Of a DNA stretch of 64,000 nucleotides, positions 25,751 to 33,716 are shown one piece after another. A model generated the notes under the pieces. The model saw only the letters and a program-made list of their open reading frames with translations. It was not told where the DNA came from and did not search any database. Location of the stretch: positions 620,001 to 684,000 of the forward strand of contig NZ_DJJS01000006.1 in NCBI RefSeq assembly GCF_002434265.1. The letters run 5' to 3'. How positions within the stretch are numbered: position 1 is the first letter of the stretch; each line of letters begins with the position of its first letter. This DNA comes from Pseudomonas sp. UBA6562 (GTDB lineage Bacteria; Pseudomonadota; Gammaproteobacteria; Pseudomonadales; Pseudomonadaceae). The position numbers and the translations under genes are program-made.

Positions 25751-27292
25751 TTACAGCTGAGGGCCTGCCGCGACGATGGCGTCGGAGACGTCGAACTTCT
25801 TGAAGTTCTCGACGAACAGCTTGGCCAGGCCTTTGGCGGCCTCGTCGTAGGCCGCTTGATCAGCCCAGGTGTTGCGTGGGTTGAGCAGCTGGGTATCGAC
25901 GCCCGGAACGGCCTTGGGCACATCGAGGTTGATGGTGGCGACGTGCTCGGTTTCGGCACCGATCAGCGCCCCGCTCTGGATCGCAGCGATCACCGCGCGG
26001 GTGGTGGGGATGTTGAAACGCTTGCCCACACCGTAGCCACCGCCGGTCCAGCCGGTGTTGACCAGATAGACCTTCGAGCCGAAGCCGTTGATGCGCTTGA
26101 TCAGCAGCTCGGCGTACTCGCCAGCCGGACGCGGGAAGAACGGCGCGCCGAAGCAGGTGGAGAAGGTCGACTTGATGCCGCTACCCGAACCCATTTCGGT
26201 GGAACCGACCAGCGCGGTGTAGCCGGACAGGAAGTGGTAGGCCGCCTGCTCGTTGTTGAGGATCGACACGGGCGGCAGTACGCCGGTCAGGTCGCAGGTC
26301 AGGAAGATCACCGCGTTGGGCTCGCCGCCGAGGTTCTGTTCCGAACGCTTGGCCACGTGCTCCAGCGGGTAGGCCGCGCGGCTGTTCTGGGTCAGGCTGA
26401 CGTCGGTGTAGTCGGCGTGCTTGGCCTCGTCGATGACGACGTTTTCCAGTACCGCGCCGTGCTTGATGGCTTTCCAGATGACCGGCTCGTTCTGCTCGGA
26501 GAGGTCGATGCACTTGGCATAGCAACCGCCTTCCATGTTGAACACCACGCCCTCGCCCCAGCCGTGCTCGTCGTCACCGATCAGGTAACGGCTTTCGTCG
26601 GCCGACAGGGTGGTCTTGCCGGTGCCGGACAGGCCGAAGAACAGCGTCACGTCGCCGTCTTCGCCGATGTTGGCGGCGCAGTGCATGGGCAGCACGTCGG
26701 CGGCCGGCAGCAGGAAGTTCTGCACCGAGAACATGGCTTTCTTCATTTCGCCGGCGTAGCGCATGCCGGCGATGAGGACTTTTTTCTGCGCGAAGTTGAT
26801 GATCACGCAACCGTCGGAGTGGGTGCCGTCACGCTCGGGTACGCACTCGAAGTTGGCGACGTTGAGCACTTGCCACTCGTCGCGACCGGCCGGGTTGTAC
26901 TGCTGCGGGTTGATGAACAGGCAACGGCCGAACAGGTTCTGCCAGGCGGTTTGCGTGGTCATCTTGACCGGCAGGTAGTGCTCGGCGGAGGCCCCTACGT
27001 GGACGTAGGAAACGAAGTGGTCCTGGGCGTCGTTGAAGGCCTGCACGCGGTCCCACAGGGCGTCGAACTTGTCGGCCGGGAACTTGCGGTTGATCGGGCC
27101 CCAGGCAATCGCTTCTTGCGTGGAGGGCTCTTCGACGATGAAACGATCAGCCGGCGAGCGGCCAGTACGGTGGCCGGTTTCCACAACCAGCGCGCCTGTA
27201 TCGGCCAGCACGCCTTCACCGCGGGACAGCGCTTCTTTTACCAGTTCATCGACGCTGAGGTCGGTGTGCACGGTGTTGTTGGCTTGCGTCAT
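25751..27292 (-). CDS. pckA: Phosphoenolpyruvate carboxykinase (ATP)
   Basis: 513 aa, full length. It converts oxaloacetate and ATP to PEP, the gluconeogenic entry step. The P-loop GLSGTGKTT (220-228), the metal-binding GDDEHGW segment (from 239) and the N-terminal GHRTGRSP substrate loop (40-47) are all present. Single-gene unit with its own terminator; its promoter should lie in the 182-bp gap before hslO. Likely controlled by carbon source, but no operator is recognisable. Confidence 0.97.
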   Translation of the reverse strand: MTQANNTVHTDLSVDELVKEALSRGEGVLADTGALVVETGHRTGRSPADRFIVEEPSTQEAIAWGPINRKFPADKFDALWDRVQAFNDAQDHFVSYVHVGASAEHYLPVKMTTQTAWQNLFGRCLFINPQQYNPAGRDEWQVLNVANFECVPERDGTHSDGCVIINFAQKKVLIAGMRYAGEMKKAMFSVQNFLLPAADVLPMHCAANIGEDGDVTLFFGLSGTGKTTLSADESRYLIGDDEHGWGEGVVFNMEGGCYAKCIDLSEQNEPVIWKAIKHGAVLENVVIDEAKHADYTDVSLTQNSRAAYPLEHVAKRSEQNLGGEPNAVIFLTCDLTGVLPPVSILNNEQAAYHFLSGYTALVGSTEMGSGSGIKSTFSTCFGAPFFPRPAGEYAELLIKRINGFGSKVYLVNTGWTGGGYGVGKRFNIPTTRAVIAAIQSGALIGAETEHVATINLDVPKAVPGVDTQLLNPRNTWADQAAYDEAAKGLAKLFVENFKKFDVSDAIVAAGPQL

Positions 27293-27398
27293 GAGGCTTC
27301 CTCATCCGGCCCGAGGCCGAGTGCTCCGAACGTTTTTGTAGTCGTCTGTAAATAACTACTACAGTGGAAAAAAGTGGCCGGATTATGCCAGAAACGCC

Positions 27399-27436
27399 CA
27401 AAAAAAGTAGACCCCTCCTGTCAGAACGGGGGTTTA
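27399..27436 (-). terminator. Possible terminator of hslO
   Basis: Short stem acccc/ggggt with a long loop, followed on the minus strand by CTACTTTTTTT. The T-run is good but the stem is weak. Confidence 0.4.
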
Positions 27437-27474
27437 GCGCAATTCGACAGGAGAATGTCTTGGGCTTAAACGTT

Positions 27475-28374
27475 TCAGTGGCGAGTTTCTGAGGGCGTCT
27501 CGGTGCCACCACCGTGGAACAGCTGTTCCACGTCGCTGATGTCGAAGACATAACGCTCGTTGCAGAACTGGCAGTCGACCTCTACCTGCCCACCGCACTC
27601 TTCGACCAAGGCCAATGCGTCGGCCTCGCCCAGGCTCGCCAGCGCATTGCCGGAACGTTCGCGCGAGCAGCTGCAATGGAAGCGCAGCGACTGCCCGTCG
27701 AACAGGCGCACGGCGTCTTCGTGGAACAGCCGGTGCAGCAGGGTTTCGTTGCTCTCGGCCCACTCCTCGGCCTTGAGCGTGCTGGCCAGGGCCAGAACGT
27801 GCTGCCAGCTTTCCTCGCGCTCTTCGTCATCGGGCTGACGATCCACCGGCAGTTGCTGCAGCAACAGGCCACGGGCCTTGCCCTGGCTGGCGTCGAGCCA
27901 GAAGCGGGTGTTGAGCTGCTGCGATTGCAGGAAGTAGTTGGTGAAGCATTCGGCGATGTCGGCGCCGTCGAGGTCGACCGTGCCCTGATAGCGCTGGCCC
28001 TTGATCGGGTCGATGGTCAACGTGAGGTGGCCGTCGGGCATCAGCTCGGCCAGGGACGCCTGCGCCGGGATCTGCTCGGCCTCGTAGCGGGCGACCCCGC
28101 GGATTTCGTGCGCGCTCGAGCACTCGACCATCAACAGGGGAATCGGGCCCGAAGAGCGCGCCTGCAGGATCAGCAGGCCGTCGAACTTCAAGGCGCCGAT
28201 GAGCAGGGCCGTGGCCGCCATCAGTTCGCCGAGCAAGGCCGCGACCGGCGCAGGATAGGCATGACGGGCCAGCACCTGGGCGTAGCTGTCGTCGAGCGAT
28301 ACCCATTCGCCGCGAATGTCGCGGTCGTCGAAAAGGAAACGCTGGGTGAAATCGGTGTCGGGCATATCGCTCAT
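27475..28374 (-). CDS. hslO: Redox-regulated chaperone Hsp33
   Basis: 299 aa. Holdase chaperone turned on by oxidation. The C-terminal zinc switch is complete: Cys234-x-Cys236 (HCSCSRE) and Cys268-x-x-Cys271 (CQFCNERY). The start at 28374 (MSDMPDTDFT) matches homologues; the 12 upstream codons do not. Lies upstream of pckA, as in other pseudomonads. Confidence 0.96.
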   Translation of the reverse strand: MSDMPDTDFTQRFLFDDRDIRGEWVSLDDSYAQVLARHAYPAPVAALLGELMAATALLIGALKFDGLLILQARSSGPIPLLMVECSSAHEIRGVARYEAEQIPAQASLAELMPDGHLTLTIDPIKGQRYQGTVDLDGADIAECFTNYFLQSQQLNTRFWLDASQGKARGLLLQQLPVDRQPDDEEREESWQHVLALASTLKAEEWAESNETLLHRLFHEDAVRLFDGQSLRFHCSCSRERSGNALASLGEADALALVEECGGQVEVDCQFCNERYVFDISDVEQLFHGGGTETPSETRH

Positions 28375-28492
28375 AAATTCCGCAGTTCGGGTATCTGAAA
28401 ATAATGTCAAAATATTGTGAAGCGGAGGAAATCCCGCTACCGAGCGCTGTCACAAGCGCTCTTATTTTTTGCTGCTGATTAGAAGGTATCTT

Positions 28493-29293
28493 ATGGACAA
28501 TCAACCACTGTTCCAAGCCAGGTGGCGTTGGGGCCCATTGGCAGCCTGCACCGCGCTGCCCATCGCCTTACTGTGTTTCTGGTTGTGGCCGTTTGGCCAG
28601 ATCCTTTGCCTGACTTTCGACGAGTGGCTGTTCCACACGCTCAACGCACCACTGGCGAGCAACACCACCTGGCGCCTGATCTGGACCGTCGGCAGCCTGC
28701 GCCCCTTCGACATCGTCGTGGGCCTGATCATGCTGGCGCTGCTGATCCGCGGTGATTGGGTGTTCAGGGCTTTCCAGGTACGCGAAGCCTTCTTCGGCTT
28801 TCTGGTCACCCTGCTCCTGTTAGTGGTGATTCGCGCCCTGTTTTCCAAGTGGGTCGACGCCATGGGTTGGCAACACGCCAGCCCGTCGATGCAGTTCGAC
28901 AGCGCCGTGCACCTGAGCGACTACTACCCGAACCTGGAAAAATCCTGGGAGCTGAAGGACCGTTCGAGCAAGAGCTTCCCCGGCGACCATGCCTCGGTGC
29001 TGCTGATCTGGGCACTGTTCATGAGCCTGTTCGCCCGCCGTTCGCTGCAGCATGTGGCGATCTGGGCCTTGGCGCTGCTGTTCATGCTGCCGCGCCTGGT
29101 CGCCGGTGCCCATTGGGGCCAGGACGACTACATCGGCGGCCTGTTGATGGCCGTGCTGGCCCTGGGCTGGAGCTGCTTCACCCCGTTCGCCGCCAAAGCG
29201 AGCGCAGCCCTGGTGCGCTGGACGGCGCCGCTGTTCCGCGGCTTGCAGAAGCTGCCGCTGATCAAGGGCATGAGTATCGTCAACCGCGTCTGA
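28493..29293 (+). CDS. PAP2 family membrane phosphatase
   Basis: 266 aa with about six membrane segments. PAP2 signature 2 appears as SFPGDHAS (161-168, His166) and signature 3 as PRLVAGAHWGQDD (Arg201, His207, Asp211). The usual first signature KxxxxxxRP is not recognisable; Lys119 in FSKWVDAMGW is the only candidate. The family removes or transfers phosphate on lipids (undecaprenyl pyrophosphate, lipid A, phosphatidic acid) on the periplasmic side. The start at 28493 follows AAGG. Convergent with hslR across a strong hairpin. Confidence 0.85.
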   Translation: MDNQPLFQARWRWGPLAACTALPIALLCFWLWPFGQILCLTFDEWLFHTLNAPLASNTTWRLIWTVGSLRPFDIVVGLIMLALLIRGDWVFRAFQVREAFFGFLVTLLLLVVIRALFSKWVDAMGWQHASPSMQFDSAVHLSDYYPNLEKSWELKDRSSKSFPGDHASVLLIWALFMSLFARRSLQHVAIWALALLFMLPRLVAGAHWGQDDYIGGLLMAVLALGWSCFTPFAAKASAALVRWTAPLFRGLQKLPLIKGMSIVNRV

Positions 29294-29299
29294 GACGCG

Positions 29300-29333
29300 C
29301 AGGCGGGACGCTGCTGCAGCGCCGTCCCGCCTG
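29300..29333. terminator. Bidirectional hairpin between the PAP2 gene and hslR
   Basis: Perfect 11-bp stem caggcgggacg / cgtcccgcctg with a 12-base loop, between convergent genes. No T-run on either side. Confidence 0.6.
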
Positions 29334-29364
29334 GCCCGCCGCTGCCCGTCGAGAGCGGCGCGCG

Positions 29365-29766
29365 TCAGTCGAAATGGCCGTGCAACTGGTGGATCTGCCG
29401 CCGCTGCTTCTTGTTCGGCCGCCCATCGGTGGTCATGCCCACGGCGCCGGCCTTGCGCAATTCGGCAGCTTTCTCGCGCTGGCGGATGCTCTCTTCGGTC
29501 TCCTCGTACAGCGTCTGCGCCTCGGGCGCGCCACGGCGCACCGTAGACAGCGCCTTGACCACCACGGTCTTTTCGTCGAAGCCCATGCGCAACACGAACT
29601 GGTCGCCCACACGGGGCTCCTTGCCCGGCTTGCAGCGCTCGCCGCGGCAGTGCACCTTGCCGCTCTCGATGGCGGCCTTGGCCAGGGCGCGGGTTTTGTA
29701 GAAGCGTGCGGCCCAGAGCCATTTGTCGAGGCGGACCTTGTCGTCGTCTTCGGCCTTGTTCGTCAT
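29365..29766 (-). CDS. hslR: Heat-shock protein 15, S4 RNA-binding
   Basis: 133 aa. S4 domain at about residues 11-70 (VRLDKWLWAARFYKTRALA...), followed by a basic tail rich in Lys/Arg (NKKQRRQ). Hsp15 binds the 50S subunit carrying a stalled peptidyl-tRNA and helps recycle it. Divergent from the protease-rimK pair, with 109 bp between them. Confidence 0.93.
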   Translation of the reverse strand: MTNKAEDDDKVRLDKWLWAARFYKTRALAKAAIESGKVHCRGERCKPGKEPRVGDQFVLRMGFDEKTVVVKALSTVRRGAPEAQTLYEETEESIRQREKAAELRKAGAVGMTTDGRPNKKQRRQIHQLHGHFD

Positions 29767-29875
29767 CTTTTTCCCTCGAATTCTTTCGTTCGAAGAACTG
29801 TACTACCTTCACTTGCGGATGCAAAAAGTCCGTGCGGTGCTTACAGTGCACCACCTTATCCGCAGGGCATGTTTC

Positions 29876-30358
29876 GTGAAGACATTTGACCATCTGAGTG
29901 TGATCGGCCTGCGCGAGTGGGTCGCCCTGCCGGGCCTGGGCGTCGCCGGCCTACGGGCCAAGATCGACACCGGCGCCAGCACCTCCAGCCTGCATGCCAC
30001 CGAGATCGAGCCGTTCGAGCGCGACGGCCAGCCGTGGGTGCGCTTCATTGCCCACCTGGGCACGCTGACCCGGCAGCGGCATCTGCCCTGCGAAGCACCG
30101 CTGGTGTCGATCAAACGGGTCAGAAGCTCCAACGGCCACACGCAGACGCGCTACGTCATCCGTACCACCTTGGCGCTGGGCGATCGGGTCTGGGACGTGG
30201 AATTCACCCTGACCTGCCGCAAAAGTATGCGATATCGACTTTTGATTGGCTCGAAAGCTCTCGTCCACGGTCAATTGGTAGTGAACCCAGGATTGAAATA
30301 CGTTCAGGACAAACCGGCCTATCCGGCCGCTACTTTCCCCGCCACAGGTGTCGCATGA
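29876..30358 (+). CDS. Retropepsin-like ATP-dependent zinc protease family protein
   Basis: 160 aa. Single aspartic-protease-like domain with the catalytic motif AKIDTGASTSSLHA (Asp31), as in the PF05618 family (labelled 'ATP-dependent zinc protease' or RimK-associated). The start is a GTG at 29876 preceded by AGGG; the open frame upstream runs through the promoter gap. The stop overlaps the rimK start by 4 bases (ATGA), so the two are translationally coupled. A role beside RimK in modifying or trimming glutamate tails on ribosomal protein S6 is inferred from this pairing and from what I remember of the rim genes in P. fluorescens. Confidence 0.85.
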   Translation: MKTFDHLSVIGLREWVALPGLGVAGLRAKIDTGASTSSLHATEIEPFERDGQPWVRFIAHLGTLTRQRHLPCEAPLVSIKRVRSSNGHTQTRYVIRTTLALGDRVWDVEFTLTCRKSMRYRLLIGSKALVHGQLVVNPGLKYVQDKPAYPAATFPATGVA

Positions 30359-31260
30359 AGATCGCCGTGCTTTCGCGCAATCCGCGTCTGTATTCCACCC
30401 GCCGTCTGGTCGAGGCTGGCACCCAGCGTGGCCATGAGATGGTGGTCATCGATACGCTCCGCGCGTACATGAACATCGCCAGCCATAAGCCGCAGATCCA
30501 CTACCGGGGCAAGCCCCTGGAAGGCTTCGATGCAGTCATCCCGCGCATCGGCGCGTCGGTGACGTTCTACGGCTGCGCGGTGTTGCGCCAGTTCGAGATG
30601 ATGGGGGTCTACCCGCTGAACGAATCAGTGGCCATCGCCCGCTCGCGCGACAAGCTGCGCTCGCTGCAACTGCTGTCGCGTCGCGGCATCGGCCTGCCGG
30701 TCACAGGCTTCGCCCACTCGCCCGACGACATTCCCGACCTGATCCAGATGGTCAATGGCGCGCCGCTGGTGATCAAGGTGCTCGAAGGCACCCAAGGCAT
30801 CGGTGTGGTGCTGTGCGAAACCACCAAGGCCGCCGAATCGGTGATCGAAGCCTTCATGGGCCTGAAGCAGAACATCATGGTCCAGGAGTACATCAAGGAA
30901 GCCGGTGGCGCCGACATCCGCTGCTTCGTGGTGGGCGACAAGGTCATCGCTTCGATGAAGCGTCAGGCCAAGCCCGGGGAGTTTCGCTCGAACCTGCACC
31001 GTGGCGGTGTCGCCAGCCTGATCAAGATCACTCCCGAAGAGCGCATGACGGCCATTCGCGCGGCCAAGGTCATGGGCTTGAGCGTGGCCGGGGTCGACAT
31101 CCTGCGCTCCAACCATGGCCCGCTGGTCATGGAGGTCAACTCCTCGCCCGGCCTGGAAGGCATCGAGGTCACCACCAGCAAGGACGTGGCCGGCATGATC
31201 ATCGAGCATCTGGAAAAGAACGGCGGGCCCAACCAGACCCGTACCAAGGGTAAAGGCTGA
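30355..31260 (+). CDS. rimK: Ribosomal protein S6 glutamate ligase
   Basis: 301 aa, complete ATP-grasp enzyme. N-terminal pre-ATP-grasp domain (MKIAVLSRNPRLYST), ATP-binding strand PLVIKVLEGTQGIGV, and metal-binding VMEVNSSPGLEG near the C terminus. It adds glutamate residues to the C terminus of ribosomal protein S6, which in pseudomonads changes the translated proteome. Overlaps the protease gene by 4 bases and ends at a clear terminator. Confidence 0.95.
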   Translation: MKIAVLSRNPRLYSTRRLVEAGTQRGHEMVVIDTLRAYMNIASHKPQIHYRGKPLEGFDAVIPRIGASVTFYGCAVLRQFEMMGVYPLNESVAIARSRDKLRSLQLLSRRGIGLPVTGFAHSPDDIPDLIQMVNGAPLVIKVLEGTQGIGVVLCETTKAAESVIEAFMGLKQNIMVQEYIKEAGGADIRCFVVGDKVIASMKRQAKPGEFRSNLHRGGVASLIKITPEERMTAIRAAKVMGLSVAGVDILRSNHGPLVMEVNSSPGLEGIEVTTSKDVAGMIIEHLEKNGGPNQTRTKGKG

Positions 31261-31267
31261 AAACGAC

Positions 31268-31294
31268 AAGGCCCGATACGTATCGGGCCTTTTC
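31268..31294 (+). terminator. Rho-independent terminator of rimK
   Basis: Near-perfect stem aaggcccga / tcgggcctt followed by TTTC, 7 bp after the stop. It sits before the convergent envZ end and could also work in reverse. Confidence 0.85.
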
Positions 31295-31308
31295 ATTTCG
31301 GCAGTGGG

Positions 31309-32622
31309 TCAGACGGCGTTGCGCGGAAGCATCAACCCCAGGGGCAAGCGCACCCGCGCTTCGATACCGCCGCCCGAGCGGTTGCGCAGTTCGACATTGC
31401 CGCCGTGCTGCGCGGCGATCCGTTTGACGATGGCCAGCCCCAGGCCGGTGCCCTTGCCGCCCCGCGCCCGGTCGCCACGGATGAACGGGTTGAAGATGCT
31501 TTGCAGCTCCGATTCGTCGATGCCGGTGCCGCGGTCGAGCACGCTCAGCACCACATAGGGCGCGCTGTGGTCGCCGGACACATAGGCCGCGACCTCCACG
31601 CCCTGCCCGGCATGGTGCAGGGCATTGCCGATCAGGTTGTCGAGCATGCGCTTGAGCGATATCCGCCGCAGCGGAAACGGCGGAATCGGCTCCAGGCACA
31701 GGCGCACCCGCTCTTCGGGTTGGTTGTAGGGGTCGACCACGTCGTGGATCAGGTCGTTGAGGTCGAGTTCTTCGACCGGCTCGTCGCGGCCATCGCGGAT
31801 GAAGGCCAGAAACTGGTCGAGGATGGCGTCCATGTCTTCGATGTCGCGCACCATGTCGTCGGCCAGATCGCCCTCCGAGCCCATCAGCGACAACGACAGC
31901 CGCAACCGCGTCAAGGGTGTGCGCAGGTCGTGGGAGACCCCGGCCAGCATCAGCTCGCGCTCGCGCCCGGCCTGTTCGACGTCTTCGGCCATCTGGTTGA
32001 ACGAGCGATAGACCTCGGCCATTTCGCTGGGCGTATCGCTGATCGGCAGGCGCACGCTGCGCCCCTGGCCCAGCTGCCGGGCGGCGAACACCAGGCGCTT
32101 GAGCGGTTGGTTGAGCTGACGCACGAAGATCCACGCCGACGCCGTGGACAGCAGGCCGATGGCCAGGAACCAGCCCAGCACGTTCCAGATCTTCTGCCCG
32201 CGTAGCGGGTGCGGGTACAACGGCACCTTGAGCCAGCCCGGCCCCAGGCTCGGCGCGTTGACCCACAGCGCGGGCGGTGCGTGGATGCGCAGCCGCACCT
32301 CGGTGTCCTCGCCCAGCTCGGCCTGCATCTGGCGCTGGTAGATCTCGCTGTACGGCCAGTGCTGCTCGCCCTCGGGCACCCCGGCGCCGGTCACGCGGAT
32401 CAGCCCGGCCGCTTCGGCGATGCGGTCGCGGTTCTCTTCGTCCGCCGCCCAATACGCGCGCAGGGTCAGGGCCACGCCATGGCTGTACTGGCGGTCGACC
32501 AGCACGTCTTCGTTCATCAGCAGGTACACCAATGTCAGTGCCTTGGAGAACAGCACGACGATCAGCACCAGCCAGAGGGTGCGGGAGAAGAAGCTTTGCG
32601 GAAACCAGAGGGGCGTTTTCAT
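31309..32622 (-). CDS. envZ: Osmosensor histidine kinase EnvZ
   Basis: 437 aa. Two membrane segments (about 13-35 and 145-167) bracket a periplasmic sensor loop, then HAMP, the dimerisation domain with phospho-His231 (AGVSHDLRTPL), and the HATPase domain with N-box DNLIGNALHH and GTGLGLAIV. It phosphorylates and dephosphorylates OmpR. The start at 32622 (MKTPLWFPQS) puts the first membrane segment right after a short cytoplasmic leader. ompR is 124 bp upstream, with a hairpin in the gap. Confidence 0.95.
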   Translation of the reverse strand: MKTPLWFPQSFFSRTLWLVLIVVLFSKALTLVYLLMNEDVLVDRQYSHGVALTLRAYWAADEENRDRIAEAAGLIRVTGAGVPEGEQHWPYSEIYQRQMQAELGEDTEVRLRIHAPPALWVNAPSLGPGWLKVPLYPHPLRGQKIWNVLGWFLAIGLLSTASAWIFVRQLNQPLKRLVFAARQLGQGRSVRLPISDTPSEMAEVYRSFNQMAEDVEQAGRERELMLAGVSHDLRTPLTRLRLSLSLMGSEGDLADDMVRDIEDMDAILDQFLAFIRDGRDEPVEELDLNDLIHDVVDPYNQPEERVRLCLEPIPPFPLRRISLKRMLDNLIGNALHHAGQGVEVAAYVSGDHSAPYVVLSVLDRGTGIDESELQSIFNPFIRGDRARGGKGTGLGLAIVKRIAAQHGGNVELRNRSGGGIEARVRLPLGLMLPRNAV

Positions 32623-32688
32623 CGGCACGACTACTGTGGGGCAAGGCCGAGACGCGCTCGACGAAATGGCAGGATGGATACAGACGCA

Positions 32689-32718
32689 AGCAGGGCGACC
32701 CCTGGGGATCGCCCTGCT
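32689..32718 (-). promoter_or_regulatory. Hairpin in the ompR-envZ gap
   Basis: Perfect 10-bp stem agcagggcga / tcgccctgct with a 10-base loop whose C and G runs can also pair. It has no T-run, so partial termination or RNA processing that lowers envZ relative to ompR is more likely than full termination. Confidence 0.5.
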
Positions 32719-32746
32719 GCTGGACCGTCGCCCTGCCGGCGGCGCT

Positions 32747-33487
32747 TCATTTGCCGGCGTTGCCGTCCGGCACGAAGACATAACCCACGCCCCAGACGGT
32801 CTGGATGTAGCGCGGCTTGGACGGGTCGGGCTCGATCATGCGGCGCAGGCGCGAGATCTGCACGTCGATGGAGCGCTCCAGCGCATCCCATTCGCGGCCA
32901 CGGGCCAGGTTCATCAGCTTGTCGCGGGTCAGCGGCTCGCGGGCGTGCATGACCAGCGCCTTGAGCACGGCGAATTCGCCCGTGGTGAGCATGTGGGTTT
33001 CGTCGCCGCGCTTGAGCTCGCGGGTGGCCAGCGACAGCTCGTAGTCGCCGAAGGTGACGGTTTCGTCTTCGCTGCCCGGCGCGCCCGGTACACTGGGCGA
33101 CTGCCGGCGCAGCACGGCTTTGACCCGGGCGACCAGTTCGTCGGGGTTGAACGGTTTGGCCAGGTAGTCGTCGGCGCCCAGCTCCAGACCCTTGATGCGG
33201 CTCAGTTCGTCGCCCTTGGCGGTGAGCATGATGATCGGGATCTGGTTGTTAGAGGCACGCAGACGACGGCAGGCCGACAGGCCGTCTTCGCCGGGAAGCA
33301 TGAGGTCGAGCACCACCAGGTTGAAGACTTCGCGCGCCAGCAAGCGGTCCATGTGCTCGACGTTGGGCACCGCGCGCACGCGATAGCCCTTGCTGGTGAA
33401 GAAACGCTCGAGCAGGCTGCTCAACCCGGGATCGTCATCGACGATGAGAATCTTCTCGCCTTCAACGTTGTTCGCAGTGCCACTCAT
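32747..33487 (-). CDS. ompR: Response regulator OmpR
   Basis: 246 aa. Receiver domain with acidic pocket DDD (17-19), phospho-acceptor Asp61 (VVLDLMLPGEDG) and Lys in TAKGDE; C-terminal winged-helix DNA-binding domain ending in YIQTVWGVGYVFVPDG. Cytoplasmic partner of EnvZ, controlling porins and other envelope genes in the family. First gene of the ompR-envZ unit, divergent from tex. Confidence 0.96.
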   Translation of the reverse strand: MSGTANNVEGEKILIVDDDPGLSSLLERFFTSKGYRVRAVPNVEHMDRLLAREVFNLVVLDLMLPGEDGLSACRRLRASNNQIPIIMLTAKGDELSRIKGLELGADDYLAKPFNPDELVARVKAVLRRQSPSVPGAPGSEDETVTFGDYELSLATRELKRGDETHMLTTGEFAVLKALVMHAREPLTRDKLMNLARGREWDALERSIDVQISRLRRMIEPDPSKPRYIQTVWGVGYVFVPDGNAGK

Positions 33488-33633
33488 GAATAGCTCCTCT
33501 GATGTCGGTGCGCATTATGGCGTAGCCGTTAAAGGCGCGTGTTCGGTGCATTGTTAACAGATTTTTCCCAAGGTGCCACTTCCCTGCCTCCGGCGCTGGC
33601 CTGAGGCTATCACCGCACGCCGGACGCGATGGG

Positions 33634-33639
33634 TATAAT
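33634..33639 (+). promoter_or_regulatory. -10 box of the tex promoter
   Basis: Consensus TATAAT 78 bp before the tex start, in the ompR-tex divergent gap; the -35 region is weak. Confidence 0.55.
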
Positions 33640-33716
33640 GCGCCGCTTTCATCGCGGTGGCCGGCGCCGGGCGCCTTCCGCAGCCTTCAGTATTCACACA
33701 TTGTCAGGTGGTTTTC

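Noticed and set aside
25636..25959. 107-codon minus-strand frame over the pckA terminator
   Set aside because: It overlaps pckA in another frame and runs through its terminator; composition is Ser/Pro/Arg-rich and matches no family.
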